DNA of 64,000 nucleotides from Litoribacterium kuwaitense (GCF_011058155.1 NZ_JAALFC010000019.1:1-64000); one strand, 5' to 3'. Counted from the stretch's first letter, positions 53,652 to 63,040 are shown. Numbers and translations: made by a program. The notes: generated by a model from the letters alone, not told the origin.

Positions 53652-54959
53652 ATGAACACAGAACAAACGCGATATGACATGATTGGAATTGGTGCCGGTC
53701 CTTATGGTCTTGGGCTTGCTGCGATGTGTGAGCAGCAAGGTCTGACTTCTCTATTCTTTGACCGCAGTAACACTTTAGCCTGGCACCCAGGAATGCTTAT
53801 TGAAAATGCGAATTTACAAACGTCTTTTTTAGCCGATCTCGCAACGTTTGTAGACCCTACATCCCCTTATACATTTTTAAATTATTTAAAAGAACAAGAG
53901 CGCCTACAGGCATTCTTTTTCTATCAGCGTTTGGACGTGCCGCGAGCCGAATACAGTCGTTATTTAGAGTGGGTCGGAAATCAATTACAAAACGTTCGAT
54001 TGAATCATGACGTGTACGATGTAAAAGATCATCCAAGTGGCGATGGATATGAAGTTTATGTAACAAATGTCGCTACCAATGAGGTCAGTATTTTTCACAC
54101 AAAGCACGTGGCTTTGGCAACGGGATACCAACCGAATGTTCCAACTGACGCAGACCTCTCTTTGCCAGGTGTGTTTCATTCGTCCGCTTACGTATTTGCG
54201 CGCTCCGTGTGTGAGCGGGCGGAGCGCGTCGCGATCATTGGATCCGGGCAGAGCGCAGCAGAAATATTTTTAGATTTGCTCTCTTCACAGCAGGAATACC
54301 CTCATCGAGAGCTCCATTGGATGACACGTTCTGCCGGTTTTATGCAAATGGAGTCTGCAAAGCTTGGACAGGAAGTGTTTTCTCCTGACTTTGTTCGTTA
54401 TTTTCATCCTCTTTCCTATGAAAAACGGCAGAGCCTTTTGCCGGTGCTTTCTCCTCTACGTAAAGGCATTGACCCAGAAACGTTGCGCAGCATTTACAAC
54501 CAACTTTATGAGCAAACGATTGCTACAGATCCAAACATTAGTATCTTGGCTCGATCCTCTTTTCGACAGATGGCATTGTTAGCGGATGGAAAAAAGCGGC
54601 TGACGTTTCATCATCAAGATAAAGAAGCTGATTTTACGATAGACGCAGATGTGGTCATTTTTGCAACTGGTGACAAGCCGCGGCTTCCGGATTGGCTCTT
54701 TGCTAATTATGAAGAAGACATCATATTTGAAGATGAAGCACGTAGACAATTTGCCGTTGGGAAGAACTATCACCTATCTTTTGCCAAGCCACGTACACAT
54801 CATCTTTACATGCTGACAAACCTTGAGCATAGCCATGGCCCCGCTGCAACCAATCTCGGATTAGCTGTGTATCGAAATGCACGTATCATCAATGATGTTT
54901 TAAATAAGGACGTTTATACAATCCCGAATAAAACCGTTTTTCAAGATTTCTCACCTTGA
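53652..54959 (+). CDS. Lysine/ornithine N-monooxygenase family protein (IucD/SidA-like)
   Basis: A 435-residue flavin-dependent N-hydroxylating monooxygenase. GIGAGPYGLGLAA is the FAD site, LQTSFLADLATFVDPTSPYTFLNYL the conserved family block, IIGSGQSAAEIFLDL the NADPH site, ATGYQPNVP the ATGY motif, and HSHGPAATNLGL a C-terminal signature. Relatives hydroxylate the side-chain amine of lysine or ornithine for hydroxamate siderophores. I choose ATG 53652 with AGGA eight bases before; longer frames run into the upstream terminator. No siderophore synthetase or exporter is in the window, so it is an orphan. A convergent AraC regulator lies downstream. Confidence 0.88.
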   Translation: MNTEQTRYDMIGIGAGPYGLGLAAMCEQQGLTSLFFDRSNTLAWHPGMLIENANLQTSFLADLATFVDPTSPYTFLNYLKEQERLQAFFFYQRLDVPRAEYSRYLEWVGNQLQNVRLNHDVYDVKDHPSGDGYEVYVTNVATNEVSIFHTKHVALATGYQPNVPTDADLSLPGVFHSSAYVFARSVCERAERVAIIGSGQSAAEIFLDLLSSQQEYPHRELHWMTRSAGFMQMESAKLGQEVFSPDFVRYFHPLSYEKRQSLLPVLSPLRKGIDPETLRSIYNQLYEQTIATDPNISILARSSFRQMALLADGKKRLTFHHQDKEADFTIDADVVIFATGDKPRLPDWLFANYEEDIIFEDEARRQFAVGKNYHLSFAKPRTHHLYMLTNLEHSHGPAATNLGLAVYRNARIINDVLNKDVYTIPNKTVFQDFSP

Positions 54960-55138
54960 TGTCTGAAAAAGGGACGTAACGGTTACGCTCGTTGTGCCAG
55001 CCTGTTAACGAACGTTTAACGTCTCATCTGCCGTATACTGGCTCGCTCGTCTTTTATGAATTTTTCGCTCAACGTCTGAAAAGGTATTTAAAGTTAGGCT
55101 GAAAAATAACGGAAAGGTGGCTAAGCGGACGATAAAAA

Positions 55139-55175
55139 AGTGTAGACAACATCTAGAAGTGACTTTGTCTACACT
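55139..55175. terminator. Bidirectional terminator
   Basis: Arms AGTGTAGACAA and TTGTCTACACT. On the minus strand the stem is followed by CTTTTTT-type sequence, ideal for the AraC gene; the N-hydroxylase gene ends on the other side. Confidence 0.85.
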
Positions 55176-55187
55176 CTGGCGTGATAG

Positions 55188-56048
55188 TTATTCCCATTGC
55201 GTCTCTTTTCGGTATGCAGAGGGTGTTTTTCCTGTATAAGATTTAAATACACGTGAAAAAGTTTTTATCGAGACAAAGCCGCTTGCTTCGGCAATATCCG
55301 CGATGGCCATACGAGTTGCGTGCAATAGACTGCATGCGTGCCGAACACGGAGCTCGTGCAAATAGGCTGTAAAAGGTTTGCCGCACATTGAGATGATTTT
55401 TTCACTTAAATAAGAGGCACTGACATGAAATGTAGAAGCTAAGTCTTTTAAACGCAACGGTTCGCGAAAGTGGGCGTGAATATAATCGAGCACTTGCCAC
55501 GTGTCCGCTGGACGTGTTCCTTCTTTTGCAGGTTGATTTTGTGCGGCTTCAAAGAAAAGAAGTAGTAAATCAGTTAACTGGGCTTGCAGACGCACGTAGC
55601 GATGTGGTGAAGAGCTAAGGTATGCTTTATGCATATCCTTCGTTAACACTTCGGCACGTTTGCGCGCTTCGCCCTGCAATTGCACATGACTGTGTGGCCA
55701 CTTTGAGCGCTCATAGAGAAGTGGATACAATGATGAAGAGGCGAGCTCCCAGGAAGCAAACAGTTCTGGGCGAAAATTGATGTTATATAAAACGAGAGAC
55801 CCTTCCGTTTGATCACAATGAATTGCATGTGTGTCAAAGGGTCGAATAAACGCGAGCGTCCCTGGTTGGAGTGAGAAAGACTGACCGTTCACTTCCTCTG
55901 TACCGGTCCCGCTCTGTACATACGCACATTCTAAAAAGTCATGGCGATGCGTAGGAAATGTTCGTTCAATCGGATGGATATCAATATGAAATGGAAATAT
56001 CGTATCTCCATTCGGGTATTGAGAGAGATGATACTGTAGAAGTGTCAA
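55188..56048 (-). CDS. AraC-family regulator with cupin sensor
   Basis: A 286-residue one-component regulator. The N-terminal cupin (about 20-110: FPTHRHDFLECAYVQSGTG and LQPGTLAFIRPFDTHAI) is the effector-binding fold. The C-terminal 100 residues are the AraC double helix-turn-helix (LKDLASTFHVSASYLSEKII and ASGFVSIKTFSRVFKSYTG). It converges on the N-hydroxylase gene, and its target is unclear. The single-gene unit ends in a strong terminator. Confidence 0.9.
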   Translation of the reverse strand: MTLLQYHLSQYPNGDTIFPFHIDIHPIERTFPTHRHDFLECAYVQSGTGTEEVNGQSFSLQPGTLAFIRPFDTHAIHCDQTEGSLVLYNINFRPELFASWELASSSLYPLLYERSKWPHSHVQLQGEARKRAEVLTKDMHKAYLSSSPHRYVRLQAQLTDLLLLFFEAAQNQPAKEGTRPADTWQVLDYIHAHFREPLRLKDLASTFHVSASYLSEKIISMCGKPFTAYLHELRVRHACSLLHATRMAIADIAEASGFVSIKTFSRVFKSYTGKTPSAYRKETQWE

Positions 56049-56174
56049 AACAACCCCTCCAACTGAAGTGTGTGTACGGCTATTGTAGCATAGAATGTTG
56101 TGATTACAGCTTTACAACAATCGCATGGCAACTGTGTAACAGATGATATGAATCTACCGAAATGGGGAAGACTA

Positions 56175-56243
56175 ATGAATAAATCGATATATAAGATATC
56201 GAAAACAATCATGAAAGGAGAACCTCGTGAAAGCCCCTTTTAA
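56175..56243 (+). CDS. Possible 22-aa peptide
   Basis: A 22-residue frame starting MNKSIYKISK with GGGGAAG before the ATG. It overlaps the next small frame by 17 bases in another phase, an arrangement typical of coupled leader peptides. It is very short and may be chance. Confidence 0.25.
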   Translation: MNKSIYKISKTIMKGEPRESPF

Positions 56244-56319
56244 ACCCTCACTTTGGCGCAAGTGTTTCGCTGCTTTATCCCTTGCCGTAGGTTCCTTCAC
56301 AATGAGAAAAAATGTATAG
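56227..56319 (+). CDS. Possible 30-aa peptide
   Basis: A 30-residue frame with GTG start and AAAGGAGAACC upstream. The peptide is basic and hydrophobic (WRKCFAALSLAVGSF in the middle), with one Cys and a membrane-binding look. The stop codon touches the following terminator stem. The well-placed ribosome site and immediate terminator favour expression. It could be a signalling or toxin-like peptide, but I recognise no family. Confidence 0.4.
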   Translation: MKAPFKPSLWRKCFAALSLAVGSFTMRKNV

Positions 56320-56321
56320 AC

Positions 56322-56356
56322 AAAAAGCACACCTTATACGTTATGGTGTGCTTTTT
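56322..56356. terminator. Bidirectional terminator hairpin
   Basis: The perfect 12-base arms AAAAAGCACACC and GGTGTGCTTTTT have T-runs on both strands. Confidence 0.85.
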
Positions 56357-56516
56357 CACCCTGTTGCGAAACGCTCACATCCATCACCCGCAACTTCACT
56401 GTCTTCTCATACCCTTATGTTCTATTCAAGTCTTCGCTTATCTTCATGCCTCGTATGAACAGCGTTTTTAAATCATTTTAGTCGATGGCATGTAAGTTTG
56501 ACTGCTTTTAATCAGC

Positions 56517-57413
56517 CTAATGAGGTGTAAGGTCATTACCTACGATGATACGTAGATATTGCTGTAGGTTTTTAATTGTAGCGGGTGTGTTGTAGCGCCG
56601 CTCCCCGTCACAGTCTATATTCTGCTGAGGTGTCGCTTCGATGTACAACTGCTTCGCTTCATGATAAATAACGTTCTCATGCTCAGCTGGCAGCTGAGTG
56701 ATGCGCGAACGAAACATTTGCAAGAAAGTAGGTAACGTCGAGTTTTTTATAATGAGTATGTCAAAGGTCCCGTCCTGTAAATGGTTGTTCGGGAAAAAGG
56801 CACGCAGTCCACCTGTAAACGGACTATTGCCAACGAGCACCATCACCGCCTCGCCCTCGTATTCAAACGTGTCGCTTTGAATGCGAACGTGAAACGGTTC
56901 TGTTTCATTCATATTTTGTAAAGTGCTGATGTAATATGAAAGCCGCCCTAAGGCGTCTTTATTTTGTACTTGCTCCGATACGGTTGTAATTAAACCGATT
57001 CCCCAGAAATTCAAAAAGTATTGCTGACCGTCAAAGCCGATATCAACGGGTTCTACTTTCATTTGCATAATTTGTTCGAGCGCAGCAATTGGGTCTTGTG
57101 CCATTCCAATCGCGCGCGAAAAATCATTGGCTGTTCCGCACGGAAGTATGGCAAATACAGGCCTTTGTTCAAGGCGAGCGAGAGCGTTTGTTAATTGATA
57201 AATTGTGCCATCCCCGCCCGCTCCAATGAGCACATCTACATTTGTATGGATTTCATCAACGAGCTGTTGAGCATGTTCAGCTGATGTCGTTTTGTAAATG
57301 TCTACGTTGGCAAAACGTTGTGCAAGCGTCTGGCGCACGTCATCTAAATGCTCAAGCCACGCTTGATTGCCTGCGTTTGGATTGACGAGTAAAGCGACCC
57401 TGTTTAAATTCAT
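56517..57413 (-). CDS. Diacylglycerol kinase-family lipid kinase (YegS/BmrU-like)
   Basis: A 298-residue lipid kinase. LLVNPNAGN is the N-terminal phosphate loop, GGDGTIYQLTNAL the catalytic GGDGT motif, and LPCGTANDFSRA the second signature; the C-terminal half has the beta-sandwich with IDCDGE. It should phosphorylate a diacylglycerol or similar lipid using ATP. I choose ATG 57413, with AGG six bases upstream, because the family's N-terminus starts there. It resembles BmrU/YerQ-type proteins; I cannot tell DgkB from BmrU. Confidence 0.88.
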   Translation of the reverse strand: MNLNRVALLVNPNAGNQAWLEHLDDVRQTLAQRFANVDIYKTTSAEHAQQLVDEIHTNVDVLIGAGGDGTIYQLTNALARLEQRPVFAILPCGTANDFSRAIGMAQDPIAALEQIMQMKVEPVDIGFDGQQYFLNFWGIGLITTVSEQVQNKDALGRLSYYISTLQNMNETEPFHVRIQSDTFEYEGEAVMVLVGNSPFTGGLRAFFPNNHLQDGTFDILIIKNSTLPTFLQMFRSRITQLPAEHENVIYHEAKQLYIEATPQQNIDCDGERRYNTPATIKNLQQYLRIIVGNDLTPH

Positions 57414-57803
57414 ACCATACCTGCTTTCCACACGATGTGTATGTTTATTTACTTCTGTCTTTCCCGAAATGTATCTTATTTTACACCTCTAGATGTAAAA
57501 AACGTTTAATTAACATGTTTGGGGTAAAAGGAGAAAGACCTGGTTTGTTTGACATATGTGCTTGCATGCGTGATGATCTGCTCGTTATAAAGAGTATCTC
57601 TCATATAACCGTGTCTTGAGAGGTTTGATGATAGCGTATGTAAGTATATATCGTATTAGCCACTTTGTGGTTACACCGGCTTGTTTGATACGATAAAGAC
57701 TGTTGAGAAATTTTGGGTCAGTTTCAGGCGACTATCCCTCGATGAAAGGAGTCATCGGAAACTGATTCAGAATATAAGCAATTATCTGGGAGGTCGAATT
57801 TTT
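57414..57803. promoter_or_regulatory. Upstream region of ectoine importer operon
   Basis: This gap of 390 bases includes the divergent upstream region of the lipid kinase and a nested hairpin leader (57718-57765) before ehuB. No convincing small gene is present. Confidence 0.45.
57718..57765 (+). promoter_or_regulatory. Nested hairpin in ehuB leader
   Basis: Outer arms TCAGTTTC and GAAACTGA (8 bp) enclose a second stem, GACT with CC pairing GG and AGTC. There is no T-run, and it lies 38 bases before the ehuB start. It may be a regulatory RNA structure or a protein-binding site. It matches no riboswitch I know. Confidence 0.4.
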
Positions 57804-58672
57804 ATGAAAAGTATTTTGGCTGCCGCTACTTTAGTAGCAGGTCTAGCGTTGCTTGTAGGTTGTCAACAGGTGAGTGAAGGGGGCACACTGCAAAAATCCA
57901 AGAGGACGGCGCGATTTCTGTTGGTTTTGCCAATGAACGTCCGTATGGCTATGAAACAGAAGACGGAGAGCCTGAGGGAATGTCCGTTGACATTGCTACA
58001 GCCATTTTCTCTGATTTAGGGGTTGAAGAGCTTGACGGAAACGTCGTTGATTTTAGTTCACTTATAAACGGACTGAATTCAAACAATTTTGATGCTGTTA
58101 CAGCTGGGATGTATATTACCCCGGAACGGTGTGAGAATGCGAATTTTACGGAGCCAGAGTATCGAATGGGTGAAGCGATGGCCGTTGCTCCAGGGAACCC
58201 GCTTGACCTTCATAGCTATGAAGATGTTCTGACTAACCCCGATGCGACAATTACTGTCATGGCTGGTGGTGTGGAGTACGGTTATTTGCAAGACATTGCT
58301 GAAGAGTTAGGCGTTGAAGCCAATATAGAGACAGTGAATACGATTGCTGATAATTTAGCAGCACTAGAAGCTGGTCGTACGGATGCGATTACGATGACAG
58401 AGGCAACATTGCTCACCGCTTTAGAAGGTTCAGAGAACAGTAATATCGAAGTTGTCGAAGATTTTGAACAGCCTGTTGTTAATGGCGAAGAAGTGTACGG
58501 CTACGGAGGAACCGTTTTTCGCGCTGGTGATGAAGAGTTAGTCAAAGAATACAATGATCGCCTTGCGGAAATGAAAGAGTCCGGTGAACTTGTCGAGATT
58601 TATGAGAAATATGGTTTGAGTGAAGATAACTTACCTGGAGATATGACGACTGAAGAGCTTTGTGCCGGATAA
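57804..58672 (+). pseudogene. ehuB: Ectoine/hydroxyectoine-binding lipoprotein EhuB, frameshifted
   Basis: Two frames join into a binding protein of about 289 residues. The lipoprotein signal (MKSILAAATLVAGLALLVGC) is followed by the EhuB-type pattern: VGFANERPYGYETEDGE, SLINGLNSNNFDAVTAGMYITPERC and GGVEYGYLQDIAEELGVEAN. The frame breaks at five A (57892-57896); one more A restores CAAAAAATCCAA and an open frame through GFANERP. Everything after is intact and the operon downstream is complete, so loss of function is doubtful. ATG 57804 has GGGAGG upstream. The protein captures ectoine or hydroxyectoine outside the membrane for use as compatible solutes or carbon and nitrogen. Confidence 0.85.
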
Positions 58673-58800
58673 CGTGCGGGGTAAGGAGGAGTGAGGAGTG
58701 GCTTCTTTGTGACTCCTCCGTCCGCGTCTGCACGTTGTGTCGTTTCAAATGCAAGTGCAGACGCGGGATGACGTATTTTCAGTAGGGAGGCTTATAAGGA

Positions 58801-59457
58801 TTGAATTTTATCGACATCTTTTTAGATATTTTAGCTGCGGCGAAGCTAACAATCGTCATTATGCTCGTTTCAATGGTTTTTATGTTTTTAATCGCATTTA
58901 TTGCGGGGCTTTCACGCGTTTCAAGAAGCAAAATCGTCCGCGGTATGACATTGACATACGTAGAATTCTTTCGCGGTACGTCTTTGCTCGTGCAGATGTT
59001 TTGGATATTTTACGTTGTACCTGAGCTATTTGGCTATATATTAAGCCCATTTCTCGCAGGAGTCATTGCGTTAAGTCTAAACTATGGCGCATATGCTTCT
59101 GAAGTTGTCCGCAGCTCAATCGAGGCCGTCCCTAAAGGGCAAATGGAAGCCGGTATTGCGTTAAACATGTCGAGGCGGCAACAAATGCTACGGATCATTT
59201 TACCTCAAGCTTTTCGTCGCATGCTTCCCGGATTTGGGAATAATGTCATTGAGCTATTGAAGGGGACATCTTTATTGTCTTTAATTACCTTAACCGAAGC
59301 GACGCGCACAGCAAGAAATATTGCCAACCAAGATTTTCAAAACTATATCGAAATTTTTGGCGCGTTGATTTTAGTGTATTTCATCATTGCTTTGCCACTC
59401 GTTCTGATGACTAAATTTCTTGAACGTCTTGCCTCCAAGGGGGTGGCTAGCGTATGA
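58801..59457 (+). CDS. ehuC: Ectoine/hydroxyectoine ABC permease EhuC
   Basis: A 218-residue polar-amino-acid-type permease of the HisM/GlnP fold. About five membrane segments and the docking motif EAGIALNMSRRQQMLRIILPQAFRRMLP (about residues 117-144) are present. TTG start with AGGGAGG ten bases before. The gene overlaps ehuD by four bases. The assignment to ectoine follows from EhuB and the B-C-D-A gene order. Confidence 0.88.
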   Translation: MNFIDIFLDILAAAKLTIVIMLVSMVFMFLIAFIAGLSRVSRSKIVRGMTLTYVEFFRGTSLLVQMFWIFYVVPELFGYILSPFLAGVIALSLNYGAYASEVVRSSIEAVPKGQMEAGIALNMSRRQQMLRIILPQAFRRMLPGFGNNVIELLKGTSLLSLITLTEATRTARNIANQDFQNYIEIFGALILVYFIIALPLVLMTKFLERLASKGVASV

Positions 59458-60173
59458 TCGTTAGTTCAATCTGGAACTGGGACGTTGCTATAGATGCGAT
59501 GCCTGCGATGTTAGGCGGGATGTGGAACACGTTTCTCATTACCATCAGTGCATTTATCGTTGCGCTTATCGTCGGTTTAATTTTAACGATGCTGCGCCGA
59601 ATTCCATTCAAGCCCTTGGCTCTGCTATTTTACGGTCTAACAGAGTTTATCCGGATGACGCCACCCTTAGCCCAATTGTTGTTTGTTTACTATGCCTGGC
59701 CGCAGATTCCAGTGGTAGGAGTAGCTTTGCCTTCATTTGTTGCTGGAACCTTCACCTTAGGAATTCATTATAGTACGTACTTATCAGAAATTTATCGTTC
59801 TGGGATTGAAGGGGTTGAAAAAGGACAGTGGGAGGCGAGTAAGGCACTTAACTTTAGTCGATTTGACACGTGGAGAAAAGTGATTTTGCCTCAGGCGATT
59901 CCGCCAGTCATTCCGCAATTAGGTAATTATTTAATTGTGATGTTCAAAGAAACACCATTGTTGATCGCCATCCAATTTAATGAGATGTTAAGGGAAGCAT
60001 ATCTCGTAGGTTCAGCGACGTATAGCTATGTTGAGGTCTTTACAATTGCTGGTCTATTGTTTTTAGTATTGAGCTATCCGTCCTCGTTGCTGATTAGGTA
60101 TTTAGAAAAGCGTATGAACAATCGTTATGCACGTAAGGCAAAGAAAGTGGAGAGAAAGGGTGTAACGACATGA
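59454..60173 (+). CDS. ehuD: Ectoine/hydroxyectoine ABC permease EhuD
   Basis: A 239-residue permease partner of EhuC. The docking loop [30 protein letters not shown] lies at about residues 124-153, and [11 protein letters not shown] after it is typical of these subunits. The start overlaps the ehuC stop by four bases and its stop overlaps ehuA by four bases, so the operon is tightly coupled. Confidence 0.88.
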   Translation: MIVSSIWNWDVAIDAMPAMLGGMWNTFLITISAFIVALIVGLILTMLRRIPFKPLALLFYGLTEFIRMTPPLAQLLFVYYAWPQIPVVGVALPSFVAGTFTLGIHYSTYLSEIYRSGIEGVEKGQWEASKALNFSRFDTWRKVILPQAIPPVIPQLGNYLIVMFKETPLLIAIQFNEMLREAYLVGSATYSYVEVFTIAGLLFLVLSYPSSLLIRYLEKRMNNRYARKAKKVERKGVTT

Positions 60174-60961
60174 GTGATAAGGAATATATCGTCCAGTTTC
60201 AAGATGTACACAAGTCTTTTGACCAGCTTGAAGTGTTAAAAGGGATTGATTTAAATATAACTCCTGGAGAGAAAGTATCGATTATCGGACCGAGTGGATC
60301 AGGAAAAACGACGATTATTCGCATGCTGATGACGCTTGAGAAGCCGATGAGCGGACGAATTATTGTTGATGGGGACTACCTTTGGCATATGGAGAAGAAT
60401 GGACAAATCGTTGAGGCAAATGAAGCACATTTGCGGAAAGTTCGCGGAAATATCGGGATGGTGTTTCAGCACTTTAATTTGTTTCCTCATATGAATATAT
60501 TACGAAATTGTACTGAAGCGCCAATGCGCGTGCTCGGTCTTTCTAAAAAAGAAGCTGAGGAGCGCGCCGTACAAATGCTGGACAAAGTTGGATTAGCAGA
60601 TAAAGTGGACAATTATCCTATTCAATTGTCAGGTGGTCAAAAGCAGCGTGTGGCCATTGCTCGTGCCCTTGTCATGCAGCCGAAAGTGATGCTTTTTGAC
60701 GAGGTGACGTCTGCGCTTGATCCTGAGCTTGTCGGAGAAGTGCTCGGCGTTATTAAAGATCTAGCTGAGCAAGGTGATATGACGATGATTTTGATCACGC
60801 ATGAAATGGATTTTGCATGGGAAGTCTCCGATCGGGTTGTTTTCTTAGCTGATGGAAATCTTGTAGAAGAAGGTTCGCCGAATGAGCTGTTTGAAAATCC
60901 GCAGAGCGAACGTTTAAAGTCATTTTTAGAGCGATTTCATCAGTCTCCTGTGTCGGTTTAA
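60170..60961 (+). CDS. ehuA: Ectoine/hydroxyectoine ABC ATPase EhuA
   Basis: A 263-residue polar-amino-acid-type ATPase. Walker A is GPSGSGKTT, the Q-loop is [11 protein letters not shown], the signature is [17 protein letters not shown], Walker B is [13 protein letters not shown], and the switch His is in LITHEMDF. It retains the ATPase insert [27 protein letters not shown] typical of EhuA. It is the last gene of the operon, followed about 110 bases later by a terminator. Confidence 0.9.
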   Translation: MSDKEYIVQFQDVHKSFDQLEVLKGIDLNITPGEKVSIIGPSGSGKTTIIRMLMTLEKPMSGRIIVDGDYLWHMEKNGQIVEANEAHLRKVRGNIGMVFQHFNLFPHMNILRNCTEAPMRVLGLSKKEAEERAVQMLDKVGLADKVDNYPIQLSGGQKQRVAIARALVMQPKVMLFDEVTSALDPELVGEVLGVIKDLAEQGDMTMILITHEMDFAWEVSDRVVFLADGNLVEEGSPNELFENPQSERLKSFLERFHQSPVSV

Positions 60962-61073
60962 GGACTGCGGCCTCAAGTGTCACCAATTGTTCTCGCTGTC
61001 TCATTCGTGCTTCATCTGCTGTGCATCGTTAAAAGAGTAAGGTTAAGGTTAAGTGTATGTGACTATACGCTAG

Positions 61074-61107
61074 CACCTGCGTCCATTCCGGGCTCAGGTG
61101 TTTTTTT
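61074..61107 (+). terminator. Terminator of ehu operon
   Basis: CACCTG and CAGGTG with a 15-base loop are followed by seven T. Confidence 0.7.
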
Positions 61108-61198
61108 ACGGCCAAGAGCAACTTCACATGTTTAGTCAAGCTGTTCCAATGGGTACATTCACTTTAACGCTGCAGATATTTTGAAAGGAGACGTATGT

Positions 61199-61837
61199 AT
61201 GAGAGTACTTGTTGCTGGAAGTCATGGACATACTGGCCAGTTGGTTTTACAGAAGTTGCAAGAAAAAGGTCATGGCGCATTCGGAATGATTCGGGACGAA
61301 GAGCAGATTGATACGATCAATGAACTTGGTGCGACCGCTGTAGTCGCTGATTTAGAAGACGATGTTTCATCGGCAGTGGTCAGTATGGATGCGATCATAT
61401 TTGCTGCTGGTTCTGGATCACATACGGGAAAAGATAAAACTGAAGAGGTTGATCGCGACGGTGCGATCCGATTGATCGAAGCTGCTCAAGCCATGCCAAT
61501 ACAAAAATTTGTGATGCTGAGCTCGGTTGGCGCTGACAAACCCGAAAAAATGCCGGAGGAAATAAGGCATTACATGGACGCAAAGCATGACGCGGATGAG
61601 ATGCTTGTCGAGAGTGGGCTCGACTATACAATCGTTCGTCCTGGCCGCTTGTCTCACGAACCAGGGCAAGGAATGATACGAGCGAATAAAAAATTGACTA
61701 ATTATGAAGGGAGCGTGTCGCGAGAAGATGTCGCTCTTGCCCTCGTCGAGTCATTAAACACGCCGCTAACGAGCCATTTGATTTTTGAAATGCTAGACGG
61801 TGACACACCCGTCAAAGAAGCAATAACGACGGTATAA
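61199..61837 (+). CDS. NAD(P)-binding SDR-like protein (YhfK-like)
   Basis: A 212-residue atypical SDR of the NmrA/YhfK group. The N-terminal motif is VLVAGSHGHTGQLVLQKLQEKGH, and FAAGSGSHTG and VMLSSVGAD are conserved. DYTIVRPGRL is the usual YhfK signature. I choose ATG 61199, eight bases after AAAGGAG; an earlier TTG at 61181 would overlap the ribosome site. It resembles Bacillus subtilis YhfK/YwnB, whose function is unclear. It is a single-gene unit. Confidence 0.85.
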   Translation: MRVLVAGSHGHTGQLVLQKLQEKGHGAFGMIRDEEQIDTINELGATAVVADLEDDVSSAVVSMDAIIFAAGSGSHTGKDKTEEVDRDGAIRLIEAAQAMPIQKFVMLSSVGADKPEKMPEEIRHYMDAKHDADEMLVESGLDYTIVRPGRLSHEPGQGMIRANKKLTNYEGSVSREDVALALVESLNTPLTSHLIFEMLDGDTPVKEAITTV

Positions 61838-61879
61838 AACATGTACTTTGTTTGCAAACGGCTAGCGCATAGTCGTCTC

Positions 61880-61926
61880 AGAGTGTAGCAAAGTCTAAAA
61901 AACCTTTGTTTACACTCTTTTTTTTG
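61880..61926 (+). terminator. Terminator after YhfK-like gene
   Basis: AGAGTGTAGCAAAG pairs with CTTTGTTTACACTCT with one bulge, followed by eight or nine T. Confidence 0.85.
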
Positions 61927-62069
61927 AGCTAATCTACATCTCTCCAATCATTTTCAGCCGGTCTCCATCTTTTCGCGATGGTCAAAATCGAGTAGTAAGA
62001 GTACAAAGCGCTATGAGATTATGATATTCTATGATTAATGCATATTTTCATAGCATTGGAGGAAAGGAC

Positions 62070-63032
62070 ATGGAACAGCTGTTGCTCGTCGTCATGATTT
62101 CGGGGCTGCTCAGCTATTGGATCATCCCGTATTTCGGAAAAATCGCCGTCAAAAAAGGTTTTGTTGACCAGCCAAATGCGCGCAAAATACATAAAAAACC
62201 GATTCCATTACTAGGCGGAATGGCTATGATTCTCGTTTTTTGGTTGATGCTGACCGCTTTTTGGCTATTAAACTGGGTTGAGGGTCCATTGTACGCTGGT
62301 ATGAGCATCGCACTCGGATTCATTGCGATTGCTGGCTTTTTAGATGATTATGCGAAAACGAGAAAGAAAGATTTTCCCGCACTGCCAAAACTGCTTTTGC
62401 AATTTGGTGCGGCCATCGCCGTTGTTCAGAGCGGGGTCGTCGTTTTGGGAATTGGCATTCCTTTTGACCAAAGCTATTTCGTTTTCCCGCCTTTAATCGG
62501 TACAGTTTTAACGGTACTTTGGATTGTCGGTCTTATGAACGCAATTAATTGGATAGATGGTATGGATGGCTTAGCCGGTGGGATTTCCGCAATATCTGCA
62601 GGAACATTAATGTGTATTGCTCTTGTCACTGGTGAAATTGTCTCGGCTGTCATCGCAGCTGCTGTCGTTGGGACGACGCTTGGTTACTTGAAACATAATT
62701 TTCATCCCGCCAAGATTTTAATGGGAGATACGGGCTCGATGTTTTTAGGTCTTCTCCTTGGTGTGATTTCGGTTTTAGGTACATTGAAAACGATGACGTT
62801 TGTTTCAGTCGCCATTCCAGTCTTGGCGCTTGGACTGCCGATTTTTGACAGCTTTTATGTTGTCATTCGTCGTCTGCTCTCAGGAAAATCCATTCATATT
62901 GCAGATAAAACCCATGCCCACCATCGTTTGTTAGCGATCGGACTGACACAAAGACAAGCGGTTACGTTTTTGTACCTTGTTGGATTGTGTCTTGGCTTGT
63001 CATCCGTCATCTTGACATTAGTGACGATATAA
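62070..63032 (+). CDS. tagO: Undecaprenyl-phosphate GlcNAc-1-phosphate transferase TagO/WecA-like
   Basis: A 320-residue membrane enzyme that transfers GlcNAc-1-phosphate from UDP-GlcNAc to undecaprenyl phosphate, the first step of wall teichoic acid and some other surface polymers. About ten membrane segments are present. DDYAKTRKK is the Asp-rich motif, NAINWIDGMDGLAGG the key loop, MGDTGSMFLG the next conserved motif, and THAHHR the His motif of the WecA subgroup. I choose ATG 62070, with GGAGGAAAGG upstream; ATG 62031 would add 13 unlikely residues. Single-gene unit with a terminator behind it. Confidence 0.92.
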   Translation: MEQLLLVVMISGLLSYWIIPYFGKIAVKKGFVDQPNARKIHKKPIPLLGGMAMILVFWLMLTAFWLLNWVEGPLYAGMSIALGFIAIAGFLDDYAKTRKKDFPALPKLLLQFGAAIAVVQSGVVVLGIGIPFDQSYFVFPPLIGTVLTVLWIVGLMNAINWIDGMDGLAGGISAISAGTLMCIALVTGEIVSAVIAAAVVGTTLGYLKHNFHPAKILMGDTGSMFLGLLLGVISVLGTLKTMTFVSVAIPVLALGLPIFDSFYVVIRRLLSGKSIHIADKTHAHHRLLAIGLTQRQAVTFLYLVGLCLGLSSVILTLVTI

Positions 63033-63040
63033 ATGTATAG

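Larger units (their letters stand above)
56049..56516. other. Intergenic region with small frames
   Basis: This region of 468 bases between the AraC and lipid kinase genes holds two overlapping tiny frames (56175-56243 and 56227-56319) and a strong hairpin directly after. The remainder shows nothing recognisable. Confidence 0.45.

Noticed and set aside
57437-57619. 60-codon frame upstream of the ehu operon
   Set aside because: No good ribosome site and no recognisable pattern; lies in a promoter region.
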